24,347 nucleotides of DNA, from NCBI GenBank assembly GCA_012837655.1, contig DUQT01000049.1, positions 1 to 24,347 on the forward strand. Direction: 5' to 3'. The notes below the pieces were generated by a model, which saw nothing but the letters and a program-made list of their open reading frames with translations, did not search any database and was not told the DNA's origin. This stretch comes from Actinomyces sp. (GTDB taxonomy: Bacteria; Actinomycetota; Actinomycetes; Actinomycetales; Actinomycetaceae). Below are positions 6,978-14,756 of this stretch, in pieces. The stretch's first letter is position 1. Each line of letters opens with the position of its first letter. Both the position numbers and the translations under genes were made by a program.

Positions 6978-8507
6978 TCAGAGGTCGCCAAGCTCTCTTG
7001 CCACTTCGTGGATGTTTCCGAAGATTTCCTCAAGGGCGGGGTAAATCTTGCGGTGGACTTCCATCCACTTGCGGTAGCGCGCATGAGCTTCAGGGTTTGG
7101 CTTTGTTCTTTCGTCGCTTAGATGCGCCAACGCGTGTGATGCTTCATTCACCGAATCGAAGCGTCCGATCGCATACATTGCTAGGACGGCAACGCCCTGG
7201 GCGGAAACTTCATCAATCGTCGACGTCACCATTTCCACGCCTGTGATGTCGCACAGAATCTGGCGCCACACCCTGGACCTCGAGCCTCCTCCGACTGCGC
7301 GGAGTTCGGTGATGTCTGTGCCCGCGCCGACGGCCATGCCCTCCAAGTTTAGTGCGAGTTCAAAGCCCATCCCTTCCAAGAGTGACCGGTAGGTGTGGGC
7401 CTTCGTGTGGCCGGACCCGAATCCAACAACAGCGCCGCGAGCGAACGGATTCCAATACGGTGACTGCACAGCATTCCAGTATGGAAGCGTCAACAGGCCT
7501 TCCGAACCGGGCTCAATCTTTTCGACTTCCGCATCCAGTTCCAGGTCGGGCCTACCGCCCTCTTCTGGATTGTGGAAGTTCTGGCGGAACCAGTTCCCCA
7601 GGACTGAACCGGAGTTCTGCACCGACTCCAGGACATACCAGTCTGGGATTCCAGCCACCAGGGTTCGATACTGCCTGCCAAACCTGTACTTGTCAGCATG
7701 GATTCCAGAAACGATTGACGTCCCAACATTTAGGTAGGCCACTCCCGGCTCGGTCGCCGCGGTTCCAAGTCCAGCCGCCTGTCCGTCGCCCAGGCCGGCT
7801 ACTACCTGCACCTCATCCAACCCGAACTCTTCAGCCAGGTCCGCCCTCATAGGCGCAATAATCGAACCGGGCTTGGCAAGTTCAGGAAGCTGATCGCGAC
7901 GCAAACCCGCAATTTCAAGGAGTTCATCAGACCAGGTTTGCTTCGCGATTTCGAAAAGGTTCAACGTATCTGCCGACCCTGTCGACGACACCCACCTGCC
8001 GGTCAACTTGTACGTCAAGTAGGCGTGCACGTCCACCAGGTACTTGGCCTTCTGGAGGGTTTCCGGCTCGTTTTCTTTCAACCACGCGATCTTGTAAAGA
8101 GCCGGGGTCGTATCAGCTGGTTTGCCGGACAGTTCGTGAATGTGGTCAGAGCCGTACTTGACGATCTGCTCGCCAGCCCTGGAATCAAGCCACAAAATAG
8201 CGGGGCGGATAGCGTTGCCGTCCTCATCCACGCACGCGAAAGATTCTCGCTGATGCGAAATGGACAGCGCCTTAATCCGCTTCTTGTCGTCACGTGAAAG
8301 TGGCGCCACCGCGTCCCTAATAGCGGTGTGCGTTGACTCCCACCACTGTGCAGGGTCGTGCTCGTAGCGGTGCATTCCCGGAGTTAAAAGATCGATCGGA
8401 GCGCGCCCCTCCGACACTGTGTCACCCGTATCTGTCACCACGACCGCCTTCGTCGCAGACGTCGACGAATCAAGGGCGAGTACCAGCGGGCTATCAAATT
8501 TCGCCAT
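6978..8507 (-). CDS. FGGY-family kinase, xylulokinase-like
   Basis: This third FGGY kinase in the window has 509 residues. Motifs are LALDSSTSATKAVV near 10-23 (phosphate 1), SHQRESFACVDEDG then RPAILWLDSRAGEQI at 101-115, the probable catalytic Asp241 in GLGDGQAAGLG, LNVGTSIVSG, and AVGGGSRSRVWRQILCDITG (adenosine motif). The WLDSRA segment and the overall pattern fit xylulokinase or gluconate kinase; xylulokinase is my first choice, though not proven. The ATG at 8507 has an AGGAAGAGG ribosome site about nine bases upstream. It is downstream of the SDR gene by 120 bases, a gap that holds a perfect inverted repeat, so it may have its own promoter and control. Confidence 0.9.
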   Translation of the reverse strand: MAKFDSPLVLALDSSTSATKAVVVTDTGDTVSEGRAPIDLLTPGMHRYEHDPAQWWESTHTAIRDAVAPLSRDDKKRIKALSISHQRESFACVDEDGNAIRPAILWLDSRAGEQIVKYGSDHIHELSGKPADTTPALYKIAWLKENEPETLQKAKYLVDVHAYLTYKLTGRWVSSTGSADTLNLFEIAKQTWSDELLEIAGLRRDQLPELAKPGSIIAPMRADLAEEFGLDEVQVVAGLGDGQAAGLGTAATEPGVAYLNVGTSIVSGIHADKYRFGRQYRTLVAGIPDWYVLESVQNSGSVLGNWFRQNFHNPEEGGRPDLELDAEVEKIEPGSEGLLTLPYWNAVQSPYWNPFARGAVVGFGSGHTKAHTYRSLLEGMGFELALNLEGMAVGAGTDITELRAVGGGSRSRVWRQILCDITGVEMVTSTIDEVSAQGVAVLAMYAIGRFDSVNEASHALAHLSDERTKPNPEAHARYRKWMEVHRKIYPALEEIFGNIHEVARELGDL

Positions 8508-8522
8508 TGAAATCAGCCTCTT

Positions 8523-8562
8523 CCTTCTAGGACAAAGTTACGCTTGCCTCCATCCTAGAAGG
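8523..8562 (-). promoter_or_regulatory. Perfect 10-bp inverted repeat upstream of the kinase gene
   Basis: CCTTCTAGGA at 8523-8532 and TCCTAGAAGG at 8553-8562 are exact reverse complements separated by 20 bases. The arm nearer the gene runs into the ribosome binding site (8517-8525 on the complement). It could be a two-half-site operator or an RNA hairpin that limits translation of the kinase; the sequence does not decide between them. Confidence 0.5.
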
Positions 8563-8627
8563 GAGATCGACTCCGCGGTTGAAAGCGGTATTTTTGGGTC
8601 CGTGTCTTGAATGACCCGAACGCCTCG

Positions 8628-9413
8628 CTACTGGACTGGCGTAACTCCCCCGTCCAGGCGAATCGCGGTGCCCGTGATGTAGCCGGCCTTCTTTGAAGCT
8701 AGGAAAGCGACCGCGGCACCCAGTTCAGCCGGGTCTCCAAGGCGCTTCACAGGAATGTTTTCCTCAAAGCGCTTGCGAATATCGGCGGGTTCCACACCCT
8801 CGCGCGTTGCAGCGTCCTCATCAAGCTGGTCGATTCTCGGCGTCAAAATCCTACCCGGATGCACCATGTTTACCGTCACGCCGTCGCGTCCAACTTCCAA
8901 AGACAGCGCCTTCAAATACCCCGCCAAACCCTGGCGTCCAATCGTTGACAGAACTAGCTGCTCCGAAGGCGTAATCACAGCCGTAGATCCAATAGCGACG
9001 ATCCGGCCCCAACCCCGCTCACGCATCCCCGGCAACACGCGGTTCACCATCGAAACGTGCGGTTCAATCAGTCGTGCGCTTGCCTGTGCAACGTCCTCGC
9101 TTGTAATTGTCGAGGGCGATCCTGGTTTCGGTCCGGGCCCGTTCAACACCAGGATGTCAATCGGTCCAAGTTCACGCTCGCATAGGCTGATCGCTTGTTC
9201 AATCGAGGCTGCGTCCTCCACATCGAGCTGTGTTGAGACCGCGGTGCCGCCAGCCTCACGGATCTGAGCGACGACGTCGGCCAGGGCCTGTTCTCTTCGA
9301 CCAGTTACGCAAACCTGAACGCCTTCAGCCGCTAGAGCCAGAGCGCTAGCGCGGCCAAGACCTGAAGTTGACGCCGCTACAAACGCGACCTTTCCGGCAA
9401 TGCCAAGATCCAT
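8628..9413 (-). CDS. SDR-family oxidoreductase with non-canonical active site
   Basis: This is a 261-residue short-chain dehydrogenase/reductase fold. The cofactor motif is AASTSGLGRA at 13-22, followed by the TGRR segment typical of NADP-preferring members, then LDVED and a VLNGPG turn in place of NNAG. The active-site serine is present (Ser143 in IGSTAV), but the positions for the catalytic Tyr and Lys, 13 and 17 residues later, hold Ser156 and Arg160. A set of bacterial SDR paralogues with an SNxxR-like segment is known to me as a divergent group, so this may be a subfamily trait and not decay; the rest of the protein is well kept. GAGGAG precedes the ATG by five bases. It is divergent from the MFS gene and upstream of the xylulokinase-like gene. 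Catalytic function is uncertain. Confidence 0.88.
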   Translation of the reverse strand: MDLGIAGKVAFVAASTSGLGRASALALAAEGVQVCVTGRREQALADVVAQIREAGGTAVSTQLDVEDAASIEQAISLCERELGPIDILVLNGPGPKPGSPSTITSEDVAQASARLIEPHVSMVNRVLPGMRERGWGRIVAIGSTAVITPSEQLVLSTIGRQGLAGYLKALSLEVGRDGVTVNMVHPGRILTPRIDQLDEDAATREGVEPADIRKRFEENIPVKRLGDPAELGAAVAFLASKKAGYITGTAIRLDGGVTPVQ

Positions 9414-9440
9414 TTCTACTCCTCACTGTTTTGAGGCCAG

Positions 9441-9469
9441 CCTAGCGATCAAACCCTTGCAGCGCTAGG
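9441..9469. promoter_or_regulatory. 7-bp inverted repeat between divergent SDR and MFS genes
   Basis: CCTAGCG at 9441-9447 and CGCTAGG at 9463-9469 are exact reverse complements, with centres 22 bases apart, which is about two helical turns. It sits 28 bases before the SDR start and about 100 bases before the MFS start. A shared operator is a reasonable inference. Both this element and the one at 8523-8562 contain CCTAG, but that is too short to claim one regulator. Confidence 0.35.
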
Positions 9470-9553
9470 GAAAGGAGTTGCCCTGGGCCCGGTTTAGTTT
9501 GGTTTACCTTAATGGATATGCGGCTCCAGGTTCCATAGGGTGGAAATGTTGGC

Positions 9554-9560
9554 AGGAGGG
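9554..9560 (+). promoter_or_regulatory. Ribosome binding site that sets the MFS start
   Basis: AGGAGGG lies seven bases before the ATG at 9568. It decides against the longer in-frame TTG start at 9478, whose 30 added residues look non-coding. Confidence 0.75.
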
Positions 9561-9567
9561 CAGTCTC

Positions 9568-10803
9568 ATGGTTCAAAAGGTGAAACACGAAAAATCGAAC
9601 TCTAACAAGTTTATTGGCGCGCACGGTCTACAAAATATTGGCGACCAGATCATCGCAGCCAAGACGGTTCTGCCTTGGATCCTGCAAGCCGGCGGAGCAC
9701 CCGGATTCATCATCGCGATGCTCGTTCCCGTACGCGAATCCCTCTCGATGCTCCCTCAAGCCGCTCTGACCCCGTGGGTGACCGCGCACAAACAGCGCAA
9801 GGGCATTTGGGTAACCGGAGCGATCGGGCAAGGAATCGCCGCCCTCGCAATGGCAGTTTCGGCCATGTTACTAGAAGGCACTGCGCTGGGAATCAGCATC
9901 CTGCTTCTGCTCGCCATTTTTGCAACGTTTAGGTCCCTAAGCTCGATCGCGTCCAAGGACGTTCAAGGACGCATCGTGCGCAAGGGCAAGCGCGGACTGA
10001 TCACGGGTAAGTCAGCGGCGCTTGGCGGACTGATCTCGCTAGTCATTGGTGTTTCCATCTCAACGTGGGAAAAACTACAGCAACCCCAGGTGCTCATTAT
10101 CTTGATGTTCGCCGCTGGAATCATGTGGTTCCTGGGCGCCCTCGTATTTCGATCAATCGACGAACCTGTTGATCCTGAAGCCGACGGTGGCGGCCTAAAC
10201 AAAGCCTGGTGGAAAGACACGTGGGACCTGTTCACCGAGAACCGCGCCTTTAGAAACTTCGTCATCGTGCGTTCACTGATGCTGGTTTCCGCGCTTTCCA
10301 CCGCTTTCATGGTCACGCTTTCACAGGAGGTTGGCAGTGACATCACAGGCCTTGGCCTGTTCCTGGTCGCGTCCGGCCTTTCCGCCCTGATCGGAGGGCG
10401 TTTCTCTGGAAAACTTGCGGACAAGTCTTCCAAGAACGCGATGTCGATTGGTGCCGCGGTGTCCTCAGCGATCATCCTGGTGACACTCGTGGCAGTTCAC
10501 TTGGGCCCCGATGAGGTCGCGCCCTGGATCCTGCCGACCGCGTTCTTCGCACTAAACCTGGCGCACATCACGATTCGCGTGGCCCGCAAAACCTACATCG
10601 TTGACATGGCTGAATCTGACGTTCGTACCAGGTACGTCGGCGCGGCGAACACCCTGATGGGCGTGATCTTGCTGATCGTCGGTCTGATCTCCGGTGTGAT
10701 CGCAATGTGGGGCGCTTCGGCTGCACTCATATTCCTTGCAGCGGTAGGCCTGGTCGGCGTGTTCGCCGCGTCGCGCCTGCCCGAGGTTTCAAAGCGAGCG
10801 TAA
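9568..10803 (+). CDS. MFS transporter
   Basis: This is a polytopic inner-membrane permease of 411 residues from the ATG at 9568. It has about ten to twelve hydrophobic segments; clear ones include IAALAMAVSAMLL, ISILLLLAIFATF, AALGGLISLVIGV, VLIILMFAAGIMWFLGALVF, AAVSSAIILVTLVAV, TLMGVILLIVGLISGVIAM and ALIFLAAVGLVGVFAA. A central cytoplasmic loop (DEPVDPEADGGG...) separates two halves as in the major facilitator superfamily. GGRFSGKLADKSSKN is the charged loop expected in MFS proteins. The first 30 residues of the longer reading frame are rejected in favour of the strong ribosome site. The substrate cannot be told. It is divergent from the SDR gene and convergent with ktrA. Its last codons and stop are echoed in repeats just downstream. 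Confidence 0.85.
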   Translation: MVQKVKHEKSNSNKFIGAHGLQNIGDQIIAAKTVLPWILQAGGAPGFIIAMLVPVRESLSMLPQAALTPWVTAHKQRKGIWVTGAIGQGIAALAMAVSAMLLEGTALGISILLLLAIFATFRSLSSIASKDVQGRIVRKGKRGLITGKSAALGGLISLVIGVSISTWEKLQQPQVLIILMFAAGIMWFLGALVFRSIDEPVDPEADGGGLNKAWWKDTWDLFTENRAFRNFVIVRSLMLVSALSTAFMVTLSQEVGSDITGLGLFLVASGLSALIGGRFSGKLADKSSKNAMSIGAAVSSAIILVTLVAVHLGPDEVAPWILPTAFFALNLAHITIRVARKTYIVDMAESDVRTRYVGAANTLMGVILLIVGLISGVIAMWGASAALIFLAAVGLVGVFAASRLPEVSKRA

Positions 10804-10903
10804 ATCCCTCCTGCCCGAGGCCTCACAGCACGAAAGTCCCGTTTGTCGAGATCTCAAAGCGCGCATGAATCCCGTTTGTCGAGATCTCAAAGCGCGTGCA
10901 AGT
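10779..10903 (+). repeat. Four imperfect ~33-bp tandem copies of the MFS gene 3' end
   Basis: The core CGAGRTYTCAAAGCG-like unit recurs with CGAG at 10782, 10816, 10847 and 10880. Copy 1 is the end of the MFS coding region, with codons for PEVSKRA, stop and ATCCC. Copy 3 reads VEISKRA, stop and ATCCC, so the stop codon position itself is copied. Copies 3 and 4 are identical over 27 bases (10837-10863 and 10870-10896, offset 33), each with the palindrome GAGATCTC. Copy 2 is the most diverged. The array fills the convergent gap up to the ktrA stop. Confidence 0.8.
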
Positions 10904-10908
10904 GAGCC

Positions 10909-11592
10909 CTAGCTGAACGCTCGTTCCAAGTTGTTGTTCGGCCCAGCGGCAAGCACGGTCTGCCCAGCAATAAGTTTGGTTGCAGGCGAAACCTGGTCCC
11001 AAGTCCCGTCCTCGTTCTTAATTCCGACCAGTGATACCCCGTATTCGGATCGAAAACGGGTATCGCGCACAAGTTTGCCGCTGACTCTTTCCGGCACGGT
11101 TGCGATTGCGAGGGCGAAGCCGTTGCCCAGGTCGAAGAAATCCGACAGCCTGCTTGTAATCAAGTGAGCTGCGCGCTGGCCCATGTTCTTTTCGGGTTCA
11201 AACACGTGTTTGATGCCAAGTTGCCTGAAAATCTCAGCCTGCTGTTCAGATGCGGCCTTCGCCCAGATTTCCGGACCGTCAAGTTTTATGAGGGCGGAGG
11301 CCACCAGGATAGACGCTGCCAGGTTGTCTCCTATCGCTACGACTGCGGTTTGGAAATCCTGCACTCCGAGTTGTTGCAGTGCCTCAATATTTGAAGCGTC
11401 CGCGCGCACAACCTGAGTGAAGCGCCCCTTCATCGCCTGCACGACGTCGGCAGAAATGTCGATGCCCAGCACCTGCACGCCGGATGCGACGAGTTCTTCG
11501 CCCATTGCGGTACCAAATCGCCCCAGCCCAATGATGGCGACGTCTCCTGCGTCGCTTCCGTGGATTCGTGGAAGAAATGGAAAACTACCCAA
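10909..11592 (-). CDS. ktrA: TrkA/KtrA-type potassium channel regulatory subunit
   Basis: This is a cytoplasmic RCK protein that gates the partner K+ channel in response to nucleotides. DVAIIGLGRFGTAMGEEL gives the Rossmann GxGxxG near residues 17-34, followed by GIDISAD, VRADASN and VVAIGDN, then a C-terminal TrkA_C domain (FALAIATVPERVSGKLV to the end). I place the start at TTG 11590-11592, overlapping the ktrB stop by 8 bases, with AAGGAAAGG upstream at good spacing. This gives 227 residues, close to the usual KtrA length of about 220. A longer frame reaches back to 11658, but those residues would lie inside ktrB. The start codon is the least certain part of the entry. Confidence 0.88.
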   Translation of the reverse strand: MGSFPFLPRIHGSDAGDVAIIGLGRFGTAMGEELVASGVQVLGIDISADVVQAMKGRFTQVVRADASNIEALQQLGVQDFQTAVVAIGDNLAASILVASALIKLDGPEIWAKAASEQQAEIFRQLGIKHVFEPEKNMGQRAAHLITSRLSDFFDLGNGFALAIATVPERVSGKLVRDTRFRSEYGVSLVGIKNEDGTWDQVSPATKLIAGQTVLAAGPNNNLERAFS

Positions 11593-13039
11593 TGATTGGC
11601 CTTTCCTTGGGAAGCTCGTAGAGCTTCGTATCCGGTCGGACTGTGAGCACGGTAGCAACCGTTACGGGGCCCACTCGTCCAAAAAACATGAGTAAACAAA
11701 TAAGTAGTTGCACCATCACGGGCAATTCCGGCGTGATTCCAGTTGTCAGGCCGACGGTACTTAGCGCCGAAATGACTTCAAACAGGACGGGTTCCATCGA
11801 CCAGGACGTCGTCAGCAACATCAGCGCAGTGGCAAAAATGACGACGCTAAACGAAATCATCAGCACCGTAATCGCAGTGCGGTGCGTGGATCGCCCGATT
11901 CGCAGTCCGAATAGCTGGACTGCCTGCCCCGCGCGTAGTTCTGTTAGAACCATGAATACGAGGACGAGCATGGTCGTCACTTTTACTCCGCCTGCGGTAC
12001 CTGCTGGGCCCGCGCCGATGAACATCAGGATGTCGGTGACCAGCCAGGTGACATCGCTTTGCGACGCGATATCCATGGAGTTAAAGCCCGCTGTTCGCGG
12101 CGATATTGAAGAAAACAGGGTGATCAGCAGTTTTTCTGCGGCGGAATAGTCACCGGTTTGAGAAAGGTTTTCCCACTCCAACAGGCTTATCAGCAGCCAC
12201 CCAATCAGGATCAGTCCCAGGGTTCCTGTGAACACCAGGCGGGCGTTCAGTGACCAGACCCAGGGCTTTCGACTCCTGGTCTTGAATGCGTGGACTACTT
12301 CTGACAGAACGGGGAATCCCAGTCCGCCAAGCACGATCAGGATTGAGATCGGCAAAATGATGAACGGATCCGTTGCAAACGGCATCAGGCTGTCGGTCTC
12401 AAGTGAGAATCCAGCATTGTTGAACGCTGAAACTGAGAAGAACGCGCCCCATCCAAGGGCTTCTCCGAATGACTTTGATCGCGCATAAAAGTCTATGGCC
12501 AAAGGAATTGCCAGCACGGCCTGGATAATCAAAGCCATGCGGACAATGCGCTTGATGAACCCGCGCAGGTCAGTCATTGTGAAAGCGCCGGTATTCTGGG
12601 CGACCACCAGGCGTTGCCTCAGCCTCAACCTGTGCGCTACATAAAGTGCAAGTAGCGCAGCAAACGTCATAGCACCCAGGCCACCGATTTCGATTAGGAA
12701 CGCGATGACGACGTGGCCGAACGTACTCCAATAAGTGGCGGTATCTACGACTATCAGGCCCGTTACGCAGGTAGCCGAGGTCGCAGTGAAGAGCGCTACG
12801 GATAAAGGTGCCCCTCCAGGGAAGGAGGGGCCGGCAACTGCCACGGCCTCGTTCTCTGGCCACATTGGGGCACCCGACCTTGCTATCGGGAGCATGAGCA
12901 ACACGGTTCCAATCGTGATTGCTATGCCTAGCGCCAGCAAGGCCATCCGTGCAGGATAAAAACCTGGCGCCCGCATACGCGTACGATGATCTTTGCGAGC
13001 GTTTGGCTCGCGTCCTGATTTCCGTTTGATACCAGTCAT
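11585..13039 (-). CDS. ktrB: TrkH/KtrB-type potassium channel subunit
   Basis: This is the inner-membrane K+ translocating subunit, 484 residues. The four pore loops of the TrkH/KtrB fold are visible: ATSATCVTGL (86-95), SAFNNAGFSL (204-213), ISPRTAGFNS (312-321) and ALSTVGLTTG (425-434), each with its filter glycine. GAGPAGTAGGVK near 342-353 is the conserved segment between the third and fourth repeats. The N-terminus is basic and cytoplasmic. It overlaps ktrA by 8 bases and lies 56 bases after lysS on the same strand. No strong ribosome site is seen before the ATG at 13039, so a start at the later Met22 (MRAPGFYPA) is possible. An 8-bp hairpin lies in the coding region around 12810-12831. 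Confidence 0.92.
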   Translation of the reverse strand: MTGIKRKSGREPNARKDHRTRMRAPGFYPARMALLALGIAITIGTVLLMLPIARSGAPMWPENEAVAVAGPSFPGGAPLSVALFTATSATCVTGLIVVDTATYWSTFGHVVIAFLIEIGGLGAMTFAALLALYVAHRLRLRQRLVVAQNTGAFTMTDLRGFIKRIVRMALIIQAVLAIPLAIDFYARSKSFGEALGWGAFFSVSAFNNAGFSLETDSLMPFATDPFIILPISILIVLGGLGFPVLSEVVHAFKTRSRKPWVWSLNARLVFTGTLGLILIGWLLISLLEWENLSQTGDYSAAEKLLITLFSSISPRTAGFNSMDIASQSDVTWLVTDILMFIGAGPAGTAGGVKVTTMLVLVFMVLTELRAGQAVQLFGLRIGRSTHRTAITVLMISFSVVIFATALMLLTTSWSMEPVLFEVISALSTVGLTTGITPELPVMVQLLICLLMFFGRVGPVTVATVLTVRPDTKLYELPKERPIIG

Positions 13040-13095
13040 CTTAGCGCGCTGATTTCAGGAAACGTTATGCCGTTTTCGTATGAAGTTGATTGCAG

Positions 13096-14646
13096 TTAGT
13101 TCTCGATAGGTTTTACCAGCGGGAACGTGATGGTCTCACGGATTCCGTAGCCCGTTAGAGCCATCAGCAGCCGGTCAAGACCCATACCCATTCCGCCCGT
13201 TGGGGGCATACCTTGCTCCATGGCCTGGAGGAACTCCTCGTCCAAAACCATTGCTTCGGGATCACCCTGGGCTGCAACGAGGGCTTGCGCTTCAAAACGC
13301 TCGCGCTGAATAACCGGGTCAACCAGTTCAGAGTATGCGGTTGCCAGTTCAAATCCGCGCACGTACAGGTCCCACTTCTCCACACGACCGGGCAGGCTAC
13401 GGTGCTGACGAACTAGCGGGGACGTGTCCACCGGATAGTCGCGCACGAAGGTCGGTGCCCACAGGTGGTCTCCCACCTCGTGTTCAAAGATTTCTTCAAC
13501 GATCTTGCCAGGAACTGCGTGATCGGGAACATCAATGCCACGAGCTTCAGCCAGTTCAACTAGGCGTTCGCGCGGAGTTTCAGGGGTAATCTCTTCCTTT
13601 ACAGCTTCGGACACGACCTCGTAAAGCGAAATGGAATCCCACTGCCCCGACAGGTCGTACTTGGTTCCATCAGCCAACGTGACGACCTCGGATCCGAATA
13701 CGTCGCGCGCGGACTTCTGAATGAAGTCGCGAGTGCGGGTGGCCATCGTGTTGTAGGTGCCGTAGGCCTCGTAGGCCTCCAGCATGGTGAACTCCGGGGA
13801 GTGCGACGAATCTGCGCCCTCGTTGCGGAAATTACGGTTAATTTCGAAAACCTTTTCGATGCCGCCAACGACAGCGCGCTTCAAAAACAGTTCCGGCGCG
13901 ATGCGCAGGTAAAGCTCAGTGTCGTAAGCGTTCATGTGAGTCTGGAACGGGCGTGCGGCCGCACCACCGTGAATGTTTTGGAGCATCGGGGTTTCGATTT
14001 CGATGAAGCCCTCGCGGTGGAAGTAGTCACGCAACGACCACACGACATCAGCGCGAGTGCGCACCATTTCACGCGCAGCCGGACGCATAATCATGTCCAG
14101 GTGGCGGCGGCGAATGCGAGATTCCTCTGACAGGGTGACTTCTTCACCGTCAGCAGTCGTGAACGTCTTTGGGAGTGGACGCAGGGCCTTGGACGCGATC
14201 TGCCACGCGGGAACGTCGTCGCTAGGAGACGCGAAAATCGACAGCTCGCCGCGGCGTGAACGAATCGCGGGACCATGCACAAACAGGTGGTCGCCCAGGT
14301 CAACGTTTGCCTTGAATTCTTTCAGTGAGTCAGCGCCGACCTCTCCGGCGGACAACATCACCTGCAGACGGTTGCCTTCCCCGTCCTGGATTACGACGAA
14401 CTGGAGTTTACCCGACCCGCGGATGAACATTACGCGGCCGGCAAGTCCGATCGTTTCCTCAGACTTTTCGTCGATTTCAAGGTGTTCGTACTTTTCGCGC
14501 ACCTGCTCGATAGTGCTGGTTATAGGCAGTTCTACCGGGTACGGATCGGTGCCCTGCTCGATGAGGCGAGCACGCTTCTCGGCGCGCACCCGAATCTGCT
14601 CGGGCGCATCTTGAAATTCCTGCGATTCAACGTCTTTTTGTTCCAC
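13096..14646 (-). CDS. lysS: Lysyl-tRNA synthetase, class II
   Basis: This enzyme charges tRNA-Lys with lysine using ATP. Its 516 residues match the usual length. An N-terminal OB-fold anticodon-binding domain (about 66-160, GLAGRVMFIRGSGKLQFVVIQD) is followed by the class II catalytic core: motif 1 around FIEIETPMLQNIHGGAAARP (214-233), motif 2 FEINRNFRNEGADSSHSPEF (267-286) and motif 3 GMGMGLDRLLMAL near the C-terminus. The start is GTG at 14646 with an AGGGG placed unusually close; no better in-frame start is seen upstream. It lies 93 bases after panD and 56 bases before ktrB, all on the minus strand. The panC-panD-lysS order is common in actinobacteria. Confidence 0.97.
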   Translation of the reverse strand: MEQKDVESQEFQDAPEQIRVRAEKRARLIEQGTDPYPVELPITSTIEQVREKYEHLEIDEKSEETIGLAGRVMFIRGSGKLQFVVIQDGEGNRLQVMLSAGEVGADSLKEFKANVDLGDHLFVHGPAIRSRRGELSIFASPSDDVPAWQIASKALRPLPKTFTTADGEEVTLSEESRIRRRHLDMIMRPAAREMVRTRADVVWSLRDYFHREGFIEIETPMLQNIHGGAAARPFQTHMNAYDTELYLRIAPELFLKRAVVGGIEKVFEINRNFRNEGADSSHSPEFTMLEAYEAYGTYNTMATRTRDFIQKSARDVFGSEVVTLADGTKYDLSGQWDSISLYEVVSEAVKEEITPETPRERLVELAEARGIDVPDHAVPGKIVEEIFEHEVGDHLWAPTFVRDYPVDTSPLVRQHRSLPGRVEKWDLYVRGFELATAYSELVDPVIQRERFEAQALVAAQGDPEAMVLDEEFLQAMEQGMPPTGGMGMGLDRLLMALTGYGIRETITFPLVKPIEN

Positions 14647-14712
14647 GCCCCTATGGTAGCCCGCCAGGTAGTGAGCAAGTAAATGGCGCGGCCAATCTCA
14701 CTATCAGCGCGC

Positions 14713-14756
14713 TACTTCGCGCGTTCGAAAGGAAGTTCCTTACTTCGCGCGGTTCG
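14713..14756 (-). repeat. Short direct repeat echoing the panD 3' end around a palindrome
   Basis: TACTTCGCGCG occurs at 14741-14751, covering the last codons and stop of panD on the complement, and again at 14713-14723, 28 bases downstream of it; both copies are followed by TTCG, after one extra G in the gene copy. Between them lies AAGGAAGTTCCTT (14729-14741), a 6-base inverted repeat around one base. It may act in panD termination or may be a small tandem duplication. Confidence 0.55.

Noticed and set aside
7352..7852. 166-codon plus-strand frame antisense to the xylulokinase-like gene
   Set aside because: Ser/Pro/Arg-rich shadow composition; the minus strand carries all FGGY motifs.
8596..8617. 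GGGTC...GACCC hairpin as a terminator for the SDR gene
   Set aside because: The arms are only five bases, and the T-run is on the wrong side for the minus-strand transcript.
8755..9267. 170-codon plus-strand frame antisense to the SDR gene
   Set aside because: It has no motif or ribosome site; the SDR gene explains the region.
9478..9567. N-terminal extension of the MFS protein from a TTG
   Set aside because: The AGGAGGG seven bases before the ATG at 9568 is far better, and the extension is not membrane- or signal-like.
9963..10475. 170-codon minus-strand frame antisense to the MFS gene
   Set aside because: The MFS frame has membrane segments and a strong ribosome site; this one is a shadow.
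11593..11658. N-terminal extension of ktrA into ktrB
   Set aside because: It would overlap ktrB by over 70 bases and precede the natural Rossmann start by about 40 residues; the TTG at 11592 has a good ribosome site.
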